Origin: an uncultured Bacteroidales bacterium | Lineage (GTDB): Bacteria > Bacteroidota > Bacteroidia > Bacteroidales > Paludibacteraceae | Assembly (NCBI GenBank): GCA_944321155.1 | Contig: CALUKG010000003.1 | Coordinates: 1-64,000 of the forward strand | Length of the DNA: 64,000 bases | Direction of reading: 5' to 3' | Shown here: positions 37,600 through 46,109 of the stretch, in pieces | Layout: the number at the start of each line of letters is the position of its first letter | Numbering within the stretch: the stretch's first letter is position 1 | Translations under genes and position numbers: made by a program | The notes under the pieces: generated by a model | What the model saw: only the letters and a program-made list of their open reading frames with translations | Database searches by the model: none | Told to the model about the DNA's origin: nothing

Positions 37600-40221
37600 T
37601 TATAATTCTTGCCCAAGGACAAAGTGGAACTGACTGCCACTATAATCCATTGAGTCTCCAATCTTGTCAAAGCCATATGCCCAATCTATACCCAACAATC
37701 CAAACATTGGCAAGAAAATACGCACACCCACTCCTGCAGAACGTTTCAGGTTGAAAGGATTATAGTCTTTAATCGAGCTGAAGCAATTACCCGCTTCCAC
37801 AAAAGCCAACGCCCAGATTGTAGCAGACTGCTCAAGTGTAATAGGATAGCGCAGCTCCATGGTAAACTTATTATACAAATAACCCATTTGTCTTCCCGTA
37901 CGGCTATCATACGGAGTCAGCGAACCTGCTTCATAACCACGCATAGCCACATATTCAGTCGAATAGCTAGTATAGCTTGCCATACCGTCACCACCCATAT
38001 AGTATGTTTCAAACGGAGAACGTGCATATTCATTATAGTGGCCCAAATAACCAAAGATGGCTCTAGTCATAAGTACCAACTTATTGTCTTTCGTCAATGG
38101 TGTAAATGTTTTAGCCGTAAAACTCCATTTATGATATTCCAGGAATTTATATCGCTCAGCATCAGTCATCTTAGAATAGTCCTTTCCATTTATGAGAGAA
38201 TAAGGCGGTGTTATTTTCAGACCAAGAGAGAAGGAAGAACCACGACGGGTATAAATAGGATTGTCAATAGAATTCCTACTCAAAACCAGATTAAGGCTAA
38301 GGTTGTGGGCCTGACCGTCTGTAAGCAATAGGTACGGCCAGTTTTTCATCATATAAAGCTGATAACCTAACTCACCATAGAATGTAAAGTAGTCATCGGG
38401 CCAATTCAAACGCTTACCATAACCAACAGCAGCACCTACTGTACGCAAATAAGTATCCGGGTCAACTTCTGTTGCCTGCTGGTATTGCAAATAATCACCA
38501 TAACTATTCCCGTAATAACTATTATAGCCATAAAGGCCACTGTAATAATTATACAAGTTATTGTATGATTCATAGTAACGTTTACTCATTCCTGACTGGG
38601 AAGCAAAATAAGCAGAAACCGACAAAGAATTCGGGCGTTTTCCTCCCAACCACGGTTCAAGGAACGACATGCTGACTGAGGTATAGTAGCGTCCATTCGT
38701 ATGTGCACTTATCGAGAAAGTCTGACCTTCACCTTGCGGAACAATCCGATAAGTTTTGGGCTTGAAAATATTCTGAATGGCAAAGTTGGTAAACTTAAAG
38801 CCGACACTACCGACCAAACCAGTAGCTCCCCATCCTAACTGAAATTCCACTTGGTCACTACTTTTGGTTTCCAGCTGATAGGTAATATCCACCGTACCGT
38901 CTTCTATATTGGGTTGGATATCCGGTACCAGCTTTTCCTGGTCAAAGTGCCCCATCTGTGCCAATTGACGCAAAGAACGCATAATGTCAGACTGGCTGTA
39001 TAGCTGTCCGGGCTTCGTATCCAATTCGCGTCGTATGACATGTTCATACACCCGCGTGTTACCAACAATATTAATCTCATTGATTGTTGCCGGTTTCCCT
39101 TCATAGATGCGCATTTCAAAATCGATAGAGTCCCCTACAATTTGCGTTTCTACAGGTTCAACATTGAAGAACAAATAGCCTTGATCACTATATAGTTTGC
39201 TCACAGCGTCATCATCTTCCAATAGTCTCTTGTTGAGTTCCTTCAAGTTATAGACATCTCCCTTTTTAATACCCAAAACCAAATCCAAGTATTCATAAGG
39301 ATATACAGTGTTGCCAATCCAATTAATATTTCGGAAATAATATTTTGAACCCTCATCCACAGTAATATATACATCCACCTTGTTTTCCACTGGTGATTTC
39401 ACCACACTGTCGGCTACGATACGTGCATCACGATAACCTATTTCATTGTATTTTTCTATCAATGCCACCTTATCTTTCTCATAATCAGCCTGTACAAATT
39501 TCTTGGCTCTGAAAAAGTTAGTAATATGGTTATCATTGGTCTTTTTCATTACCCAATTAATCTTATTATGCGATAAAGCCTCATTACCAGTAATGTAAAT
39601 CGCATTTACCCGTGTTTTCTCCTTTTTATCCACATTGACCGTTACGAGCACAAATCCCTCACGCTCTGGGTCATTCTCCTGCTTAATATCAACTGTAGCA
39701 TTATAAAAGCCCTTTTCTGCAAAATATTTGAGAATCTTCTGCTCGGAATTATCTATCAAATTCGGTGTCAATTGGTTGCCAACAATCAGTGAAAGTTTCT
39801 CCTCCAAATCTTCCCTTTCTGATTTTTTCACGCCATTATAGGTAACAGAGGTAATACGAGGACGTTGCTTTAAACTGATTTCCAACCACACTTTGTTCCC
39901 TTCAATCTTGGTAGCCAAAATCTTTACAGAAGAGAATAGCCCTTGTTTCCAGAAACGCTTCACGGCACTTGTAACTTGTGTTCCAGGAATTTGTATTTTA
40001 TCTCCAACCGCCAAACCGGAAAAGCCTATCAGCACAAAATCTTCATAAGAAGATGCCCCCGTAATCGTAATGTCTGCAATTTCATAGGTTTTAGGGGTAT
40101 TGTTTGTGTACGTTATCTCTGGAATTTCATCACCCTTATCTTGTGCAATCATTTGCACCGGCAAAACAGCACAAAGTATTACCAATCCCCATCTCCTCAA
40201 CAGATTAATAAGCTTATTCAT
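37600..40221 (-). CDS. bamA: Outer-membrane protein assembly factor BamA
   Basis: 873-aa essential beta-barrel assembly protein. Start at 40221 (MNKLINLLRRWGLVILCAVL) gives a normal signal peptide; an ATG at 40257 is also in frame and would overlap uppS by 14 bases. Several POTRA domains run through about residues 40-430 (repeats of the type GNTVYPYEYLDLVLGIKKGD and GNTRVYEHVIRRELD), followed by the Omp85 barrel with RGYEAG near the lid loop and a C-terminal FHFVLGQEL. A Tyr/Gly/Asn-rich insertion (about 545-575, YNNLYNYYSGLYGYNSYYG) is an extracellular loop candidate. Neighbours uppS and skp fit. Confidence 0.95.
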   Translation of the reverse strand: MNKLINLLRRWGLVILCAVLPVQMIAQDKGDEIPEITYTNNTPKTYEIADITITGASSYEDFVLIGFSGLAVGDKIQIPGTQVTSAVKRFWKQGLFSSVKILATKIEGNKVWLEISLKQRPRITSVTYNGVKKSEREDLEEKLSLIVGNQLTPNLIDNSEQKILKYFAEKGFYNATVDIKQENDPEREGFVLVTVNVDKKEKTRVNAIYITGNEALSHNKINWVMKKTNDNHITNFFRAKKFVQADYEKDKVALIEKYNEIGYRDARIVADSVVKSPVENKVDVYITVDEGSKYYFRNINWIGNTVYPYEYLDLVLGIKKGDVYNLKELNKRLLEDDDAVSKLYSDQGYLFFNVEPVETQIVGDSIDFEMRIYEGKPATINEINIVGNTRVYEHVIRRELDTKPGQLYSQSDIMRSLRQLAQMGHFDQEKLVPDIQPNIEDGTVDITYQLETKSSDQVEFQLGWGATGLVGSVGFKFTNFAIQNIFKPKTYRIVPQGEGQTFSISAHTNGRYYTSVSMSFLEPWLGGKRPNSLSVSAYFASQSGMSKRYYESYNNLYNYYSGLYGYNSYYGNSYGDYLQYQQATEVDPDTYLRTVGAAVGYGKRLNWPDDYFTFYGELGYQLYMMKNWPYLLLTDGQAHNLSLNLVLSRNSIDNPIYTRRGSSFSLGLKITPPYSLINGKDYSKMTDAERYKFLEYHKWSFTAKTFTPLTKDNKLVLMTRAIFGYLGHYNEYARSPFETYYMGGDGMASYTSYSTEYVAMRGYEAGSLTPYDSRTGRQMGYLYNKFTMELRYPITLEQSATIWALAFVEAGNCFSSIKDYNPFNLKRSAGVGVRIFLPMFGLLGIDWAYGFDKIGDSMDYSGSQFHFVLGQEL

Positions 40222-40243
40222 CCTTTTTATGCTATGAATTAGT

Positions 40244-40993
40244 TTACTTGTTATCATTTATTTGTGCACTTGTTTTACCATAGCGTCTTTCTCTATGCTG
40301 ATATTGGTAAATGGCCTCATAAAAGTCTTTTTTTCCAAAATCCGGCCAATTAACGGAAGTAAAATACAGCTCCGAATACGCCAATTGCCATAAAAGGAAA
40401 TTACTGATACGCATTTCTCCACTGGTTCTAATAAGCAAATCCGGATCAGGCATACCTGCCGTTGACAACAAACGTTCAATCGTCGATTCATTTATTTCAT
40501 CGGCCTTAATCAATCCTTCCTGTGCCATCTGGATAGCTTTTTTAAACGCCTCTGTAATTTCCCATCTTGCAGAATAACTGATTGCCAATACCAAATTCAA
40601 GCCGTCATTTTGCGCAGTTTCGGCAATACATCTGCAAAACTTCTCTCGCGTAGCTTCCGGCAAACGCTGCATATCTCCAATAGCCCGAAGACGGACATTG
40701 TTTTTCTTTAAAGAAGGTGTTTCCTTCTCCAGAGTATCAACCAACAAAGCCATCAAAGCGTCCACTTCCTCCTGTGGTCTATTCCAATTTTCCGTTGAGA
40801 AAGCATACAACGTAACATATTGAATGCCTAATTCCGCAGCAGCTTCTGTCACCGTTCTTACAGCCTGAACACCACTACGATGTCCCAATATGCGTTGCAG
40901 TCCTTTTTTTTGAGCCCAACGTCCGTTCCCATCCATAATGATGGCAATATGTTTTGGCAGGCGCGCCATGTCAATTTGCTCTATCTTAGCCAT
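40244..40993 (-). CDS. uppS: Isoprenyl transferase (undecaprenyl diphosphate synthase)
   Basis: 249-aa cis-prenyltransferase that makes the lipid carrier for peptidoglycan and surface glycan synthesis. The catalytic Asp21 is in AIIMDGNGRWA; further motifs are GHRSGVQAVR, LYAFSTENWNRP and the C-terminal PDLLIRTSGEMRISNFLLWQ. Length is standard. It lies 13 bases after the DUF6089 gene and just before bamA. Confidence 0.96.
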   Translation of the reverse strand: MAKIEQIDMARLPKHIAIIMDGNGRWAQKKGLQRILGHRSGVQAVRTVTEAAAELGIQYVTLYAFSTENWNRPQEEVDALMALLVDTLEKETPSLKKNNVRLRAIGDMQRLPEATREKFCRCIAETAQNDGLNLVLAISYSARWEITEAFKKAIQMAQEGLIKADEINESTIERLLSTAGMPDPDLLIRTSGEMRISNFLLWQLAYSELYFTSVNWPDFGKKDFYEAIYQYQHRERRYGKTSAQINDNK

Positions 40994-41006
40994 ATTCCAA
41001 TCATAA

Positions 41007-41666
41007 TCAGCGTAAACACATTTTACAATTCTTAGGTTCTCTCACAAAGTGAAAGCTAATACCAACCGTCAAGGTCGACACCAAGTCATTCTTCATAAAG
41101 TTCATCCCATTCAATCCATACGTATTGTCATATATATCGTATCCTTCCACATTGTCACAGAAGAAGAGTTGTTGTTGCCATTCAACTGTCAATCCCCACC
41201 TCGGAGCCATCTGCCATTTAAATCCCAATCCAAAAGGCAAATAAGGTCCGAAATGCTGACCTTTCCCATGTAGTGCCACTCCTATCCCCGCAAACAGATA
41301 AGGGGAATAATTTTGGGAAAACCGCTCATAACCGCCTAATCTCAAGCTAAAAAAATTGTACTCCGCCACCACATCCACCTGTCCCAACATGGACTTTTCC
41401 CAAGTTCCGGATTCCAATTCGAAAAGTACATTTGAATATTGTCCCTTCGTCGTCAATGCCCATCTTGGAGTAAACTTATAACGAAACAACAACCCATAAG
41501 TCGGTTGTATATTTCTGAACATCAATGTATTTGCATCTCCAATATAATATGACAACCCACCTATCGGTCCTATCTCACAAAGATAATTGCTAGCAGCAGA
41601 CATTTTCCATCCACCCAACACCAGCAAAACAGCAATTATACCATATCGTTGTAGCTTCAACTTCAT
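41007..41666 (-). CDS. DUF6089-like outer-membrane protein
   Basis: 219-aa exported protein. Signal peptide (QRYGIIAVLLVLGGWKMSAA), then an 8-strand-barrel-like pattern with CEIGPIGGLSYYIGDAN near the start, YLFAGIGVALHGKGQ in the middle and STLTVGISFHF near the end. It matches the DUF6089 family that sits before uppS-bamA in many Bacteroidetes. Function unknown. A -7 box TACCTTTG is at 41767-41760, with the nearest TTG 23 bases away. Confidence 0.78.
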   Translation of the reverse strand: MKLKLQRYGIIAVLLVLGGWKMSAASNYLCEIGPIGGLSYYIGDANTLMFRNIQPTYGLLFRYKFTPRWALTTKGQYSNVLFELESGTWEKSMLGQVDVVAEYNFFSLRLGGYERFSQNYSPYLFAGIGVALHGKGQHFGPYLPFGLGFKWQMAPRWGLTVEWQQQLFFCDNVEGYDIYDNTYGLNGMNFMKNDLVSTLTVGISFHFVREPKNCKMCLR

Positions 41667-41887
41667 ACCTTAAACTTGTCAAATCCTACGCAATAGAGCC
41701 TATGAAGATACAACGTTTTTTTACTTGAAAAATTTTATTCGCATCCATAAAAAACATGGCAAAGGTAGAGAATATTCCCTAAGTAGATATCAATTAGCAT
41801 GGTTACACGTTTATTATTTAACAAAAAATAGGTATGAAGATTCATAAACCCGACAGTTCGTTAGTTGTTGCCAGATACAAGCATCCG

Positions 41888-42733
41888 CTAATATCTTTTT
41901 CCCGGTGTCAAAGCTGTTTTTACTGGAGCTGGCGCACCTTTCACATTATAATCAACAGGAGCTGGGAATGCATCTTGCGACGCATTGAGCATGAAACTTC
42001 TAAAGACATCTTGAAGCAGTCTGCCGACATCAAACCCCATCTTTTGCCCGTTTACATTGACATAGGGCATTACTATAGGCTGCGTTGTCCATTGAGCTGT
42101 AAAGGGGTCCAAATAACGTTTCACTCCCAAATCAACCCCTACATATTCGTTTGAAAAAGACACGGCCCCACCAAAATTACTATATCCCAAATAAGGCATC
42201 AATGCCGGCGAATAAAAATTATAAGAAGGCATATAACTACCAAACACATAAGCCGAAATATTGTCATTGAAAGAATAAGACAAGAAGCCAGAAACAGAAA
42301 AGCGATTGCCCATGCCTGCATCAAAAGCATATTTTGCGGCTGTAAGCGACACATCCAATCTCCATTTGTCATTCAGGTATGACCAGCCAACCAAGGCGCT
42401 CCGCATCGCTCCCATACCCACGTAATTATCATAAGCACTCATTCCATATATTTGCCAATTATCAGCCACTTGTTTTACCTCACCATAACTAAAATCTTTC
42501 TTTTGAAATACACTATTTCCTTCGTTCCAAACATTATCTAACATAACATTTGACCACTGATCAGATAAATCAATATATTCATTTATGCCAGCAGCCGCAT
42601 ATTGCATAGAAAGTTGACTATAGTGAAAATAGGAATTTGTTTGACTTTTCACCATAGAGTAAGAATCCATTGTCTGAGCTGATGTGGCAACAGAGGTAGC
42701 TACTAGAGAAACAGAAACAAGCAAAGCACGCAT
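41888..42733 (-). CDS. Hypothetical exported protein, possible small beta barrel
   Basis: 281-aa protein with signal peptide (RALLVSVSLVATSVATSA); ATG at 42733 is chosen because the frame upstream only opens at a GTG with no signal. The mature part has repeated amphipathic strands with Tyr, Gly and Asn (SVSGFLSYSFNDNISAYVFG, then MPYLGYSNFGGAVSF), so an outer-membrane location is plausible. No family recognised. It lies 75 bases downstream of the SusR-like regulator on the same strand and may be co-transcribed with it, which is the only hint of a link to the PUL. Confidence 0.6.
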   Translation of the reverse strand: MRALLVSVSLVATSVATSAQTMDSYSMVKSQTNSYFHYSQLSMQYAAAGINEYIDLSDQWSNVMLDNVWNEGNSVFQKKDFSYGEVKQVADNWQIYGMSAYDNYVGMGAMRSALVGWSYLNDKWRLDVSLTAAKYAFDAGMGNRFSVSGFLSYSFNDNISAYVFGSYMPSYNFYSPALMPYLGYSNFGGAVSFSNEYVGVDLGVKRYLDPFTAQWTTQPIVMPYVNVNGQKMGFDVGRLLQDVFRSFMLNASQDAFPAPVDYNVKGAPAPVKTALTPGKRY

Positions 42734-42808
42734 ATATCTGATTTTCAAAGAAACGCACAAAAAACATACCACACACCTAATTACAATCCTCTCTCACAAG
42801 ACCATACC

Positions 42809-44398
42809 TTATATCGCCATCACACGCCGCTCAAATTCTTCCCGTGAGCAAGCTGCTGCATTACGCATTTTGGTACGATAATTATAAATAGTAGTTACTG
42901 AATATCGCAAGAATTGTGCAATTTTAGCGCTATCTGTTATACCTAAACGCACCAATGCATAAATACGCAATTCTGGAGAAAGCAGCTCACCTTTCGGGTA
43001 AATGCGAGACTCCGGTAGCAATAGCTCATTAAATTTCTGCACGAAATCAGGATAAAGTCGCAAAAAAGACTCATCAAAATTAGAATAAAAGAGTTTTAAT
43101 TCTCGATTAATAAAATCAGAAGACTTGATATTTTTCAATAATTCCTGCTCTTTGCCTTGAGTAGCCAAACGATTTAATGAACGCCGATAATCATCCATCT
43201 TCTCTATATATAATGAACACTGATTCATATAACGGCTTATATATTCTTCTTTGATATGATTACTCTCCGCAAGCGTAATATTTGCATATTTCAATTCTCC
43301 ATTTGCCAACTTCAACTTCTTTCTTATGGCGGACAATTTCCTGTTTTGATAAATAACAAACGCAAAAGTAATCAGCAGTATCACCAATAAGGCAGATACA
43401 GAATAAGTAAAACGCATAGACGTCTCTCTTTGCTTATTCAACTGATGCTGATAGGCATTTTCAATAATAGAATATAATGGCAACAATTCCATTGTACGCA
43501 CACGGGCATTCCCTAAATAAGCATCTTCAGTAGAACATTTTATATAATTATGGGCACGCTCCAAATCACCATCACGAAACAAGAGTTCTGCTAGTTTTCT
43601 CAATGCAGCATATTCACGTACTGCGGAACGCAAATCACACTGTGCAGACAAGGCATAATAGGTTTTAGCCAATGTCCATTGTTCTGTTTGAGCATAAATC
43701 TCTGCCATACTATAATAAACAATGGCCATTCCTCGCTCTTGCACATCATTTTCTTCACAATAATTTTCCAACAAATTGAGCGCCTCAACATAGAAATGAT
43801 TATAAATATACTGATCTGTTTTAACAATTACATATGTAAACGAAGTTTCATCATTAACAGACATGATAGAATCTCTATAAGAATCAACTAATTGCAAATA
43901 ACGCGCTGAATAATTCCCATCATAAGAATAATCTGCCAACAGACCATAATAAGTTCTATTCAAATGATAATAATATGGTTTCAAATAATCCGGCAAGCTT
44001 TTTTTTTCTGTTTTCCTCAACATATCGCCCGCCTCCTTATACATTCCCACAAGATATAGGCATTCAACCATATCCAAACTGGCATGAATTCTCCATTCTT
44101 CATTTCTCATATTATTTGCCATATCCAAACGCTGACGGACACATGCCATTTGTGCGCTCACATTATAACTCTTATTAGCTTCAACCAATTTTCCTAAAAG
44201 CGAAAATCGCTGTTCAGGATTATTTATTTGAGCCAATTGCTTTTGTAAAGCATCAATCTCCATTTCTTTAGTCTGAGCATAAATTTTCCGATGTGAAATG
44301 GCTTGATCCAGAGAATCCAAAGTCTCTGTTAAGGATGGTATTTCAGCTGATAGAGAGAAAGCAAAGAAAAAGAGAAACACGCAAAAAACATTTTTCAT
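42809..44398 (-). CDS. SusR-like membrane-bound PUL regulator
   Basis: 529-aa sensor-regulator of the SusR/DUF6377 type. Order: signal peptide or first membrane segment (1-18); a helical TPR-like periplasmic region (about 25-320); a transmembrane helix (SVSALLVILLITFAFVIYQN, about 333-352); a cytoplasmic coiled coil; and a C-terminal helix-turn-helix (GITDSAKIAQFLRYSVTTIY, about 486-505). It should sense glucan oligosaccharide in the periplasm and activate the divergent operon directly. Start at 44398: the frame also opens at a GTG at 44437, but that codon is inside the -7 box. In Bacteroides thetaiotaomicron SusR controls starch use, and a related protein is thought to serve the dextran locus. 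Confidence 0.85.
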   Translation of the reverse strand: MKNVFCVFLFFFAFSLSAEIPSLTETLDSLDQAISHRKIYAQTKEMEIDALQKQLAQINNPEQRFSLLGKLVEANKSYNVSAQMACVRQRLDMANNMRNEEWRIHASLDMVECLYLVGMYKEAGDMLRKTEKKSLPDYLKPYYYHLNRTYYGLLADYSYDGNYSARYLQLVDSYRDSIMSVNDETSFTYVIVKTDQYIYNHFYVEALNLLENYCEENDVQERGMAIVYYSMAEIYAQTEQWTLAKTYYALSAQCDLRSAVREYAALRKLAELLFRDGDLERAHNYIKCSTEDAYLGNARVRTMELLPLYSIIENAYQHQLNKQRETSMRFTYSVSALLVILLITFAFVIYQNRKLSAIRKKLKLANGELKYANITLAESNHIKEEYISRYMNQCSLYIEKMDDYRRSLNRLATQGKEQELLKNIKSSDFINRELKLFYSNFDESFLRLYPDFVQKFNELLLPESRIYPKGELLSPELRIYALVRLGITDSAKIAQFLRYSVTTIYNYRTKMRNAAACSREEFERRVMAI

Positions 44399-44436
44399 AT
44401 CATATAATTTAAAAATAGCAAAAACAAATACCTCCA

Positions 44437-44468
44437 CAAAAATAGAAATAAGAAATTAATTCGCCAAA
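44437..44468 (-). promoter_or_regulatory. Promoter of the SusR-like regulator
   Basis: Minus strand: TTTG (44468-44465), 20 bases, TATTTTTG (44444-44437). Transcription would begin near 44430, about 32 bases before the ATG at 44398. Confidence 0.78.
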
Positions 44469-44482
44469 AACACACCTCATAA

Positions 44483-44567
44483 CAACTACTTTAACAGGCA
44501 CAAACAAAAACATTAAATAGCTATAATACAGTATTATAATATAAATATACAACTACTTTTTAACTAC
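44483..44567. promoter_or_regulatory. Candidate regulator-binding repeats between SusR-like gene and PUL
   Basis: Two direct repeats, CAACTACTTTAAC (44483-44495) and CAACTACTTTTTAAC (44550-44564), lie just outside the -33 boxes of the two divergent promoters. The second is followed by another AACTAC (44562-44567), 11 bases after the first AACTAC, one helical turn. Between the repeats is a perfect palindrome TATAATAC-A-GTATTATA (44522-44538). Binding by the SusR-like protein is inferred. Confidence 0.45.
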
Positions 44568-44573
44568 ATCGTA

Positions 44574-44604
44574 TTGTTTTTAAATTTAGTCCGTTCTACT
44601 TTTG
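44574..44604 (+). promoter_or_regulatory. Promoter of the glucan PUL operon
   Basis: Plus strand: TTG (44574-44576), 20 bases, TACTTTTG (44597-44604). Transcription would begin near 44611, giving a leader of about 58 bases before the first gene. Confidence 0.8.
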
Positions 44605-44668
44605 CAACGTTCAAATGATTGACATAGACAACACTTAAAATCAACAAACTATCTAATTCCATTTTATT

Positions 44669-46021
44669 ATGAGAAACAAATTATTCATTTTAACTTTAGC
44701 AATCATTACTTGCATTTCTGTTGTATTAGCTGACAATTATCCTGCTCGTATGTATTTAATTGGTGATGGTGCACCACAAAACAATTGGGATTTAACAGCA
44801 ATTACTTCCATGGTCACCACCTCTCCAGGAGTATATACATGGACAGGAGAACTGAAAGACGGTCGAATGAAATTCATTCCATATCCATCGTATGAACCCA
44901 GTTATGGCCCTACCGCTGCCGATACAATAGAAACAGGAAAATCAGAATTAGCACAAGACATTGTTGCAGGCGAAAGTTATGACATGGAACTGCGTGTAGA
45001 TTATACAATGCCAGACAAATCATGCAACATAACTGCCGGGCGTTATAAATTAACATTGGATATAACTGGCGATACTCCACGTCTAACTGTAGAAGACGGA
45101 ACCGCATTGGCTGATAATCCAACAGCCCCTATTGCAAATCCAGGATATCTATATCCCATTGGAGATGCAACAGAAGCAGGTTGGGATCTAAGCAAGACAG
45201 TTCCTATAGCTGAAACTGAATTTAACTCCGGAATATATACTACATTAATAAAACTGAAAAGCGGTTCATTGAAATTCCTTCTTCGTAACGCTTACGAAAG
45301 AATGTATGGAGCGACCATTGCAGACCAACCGGTAAATGAAATGGGAGAATATACAGTTGAATACTCGGATGGCAGTTCAGACAAGAAGTTTAGGATTAAT
45401 TACCCATGTACTGTAAATTATAAGCTCACAATCAATCTGAACACAAATACAATGACCATTTACCCGGAAAAAATCTATATCATTGGTCCTGCAATGACAG
45501 GCATTGAGAATGATTGGAACTTTTTCGAGGACAAGACCATGCACTCAACAGAAACAGATGGTGTATATAGCTGGACAGGCGAATTATACAATGGTCAAAT
45601 GAAATTTTTCACAAGCAATGATTTCAGTTCCATCGCATATGGAGCAACAACTGCCGATGTTCCTCTTGCAGAAGGGACATTAGATATCAAACGGATTGCC
45701 GGTAGCGATGACGACTACAAATTCCTCGTTAACGCAGGTACATATACACTGACGCTCAATCTGTCCAACTCAAAATTAGACGTAACAAGCAATGCCACAG
45801 CAACAAACTTTACGGAAACCAACGGTCTAAATTGGTATATTTACGACAACTATATTACCTGTGACGGTGCTACACACATGGAACTATACGACCTAAATGG
45901 AGCAAAAATCGCTTCATCCAACAACCATGAAATCAATATCAACAATCTTCCCGGCAACATATATATTCTTGCCATTTACAATGGGGATATTCGTGAAATG
46001 CATAAGATTGTAGTTCGTTAA
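44669..46021 (+). CDS. Secreted SusE/F-like glycan-binding protein with T9SS-type tail (first)
   Basis: 450-aa exported protein and first gene of the PUL. A signal peptide without lipobox (1-21) is followed by three SusE/F-like beta modules, each opening with the pattern I-G-D-x-x-x-x-x-W: MYLIGDGAPQNNWDL (about 28), LYPIGDATEAGWDL (about 167) and IYIIGPAMTGIENDW (about 270). Each has a TGEL...MKF-type strand that in SusE and SusF carries sugar-binding aromatic residues. The last 60 residues are a type A sorting-like tail (MELYDLNGAKIAS, then LPGNIYILAIYNG). It probably holds alpha-glucan at the surface. Odd points: SusE/F proteins are normally lipoproteins downstream of susD; this one is upstream of susC and separated from it by a terminator-like hairpin. 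Confidence 0.8.
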   Translation: MRNKLFILTLAIITCISVVLADNYPARMYLIGDGAPQNNWDLTAITSMVTTSPGVYTWTGELKDGRMKFIPYPSYEPSYGPTAADTIETGKSELAQDIVAGESYDMELRVDYTMPDKSCNITAGRYKLTLDITGDTPRLTVEDGTALADNPTAPIANPGYLYPIGDATEAGWDLSKTVPIAETEFNSGIYTTLIKLKSGSLKFLLRNAYERMYGATIADQPVNEMGEYTVEYSDGSSDKKFRINYPCTVNYKLTINLNTNTMTIYPEKIYIIGPAMTGIENDWNFFEDKTMHSTETDGVYSWTGELYNGQMKFFTSNDFSSIAYGATTADVPLAEGTLDIKRIAGSDDDYKFLVNAGTYTLTLNLSNSKLDVTSNATATNFTETNGLNWYIYDNYITCDGATHMELYDLNGAKIASSNNHEININNLPGNIYILAIYNGDIREMHKIVVR

Positions 46022-46032
46022 TTGTCACTCAC

Positions 46033-46067
46033 AAAGGGCTGGTCAATTGTTGTATGACCAGTCCTTT
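46033..46067 (+). terminator. Terminator-like or attenuator hairpin between first gene and susC
   Basis: A 13-bp stem, AAAGGGCTGGTCA (46033-46045) with TGACCAGTCCTTT (46055-46067), has one G-U pair and a 9-base loop. It is followed by ATATATCTA and not a pure T run, so partial termination or RNA-end protection is likely. No second promoter was seen before susC. Confidence 0.75.
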
Positions 46068-46109
46068 ATATATCTAAAACCAGAACACAAACATCCATTA
46101 ATAATGAAC

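Noticed and set aside
46047-46109. Upstream ATG at 46047 as susC start
   Set aside because: It lies inside the hairpin and would add 21 polar residues before a clear signal peptide that starts at 46104 or 46110.
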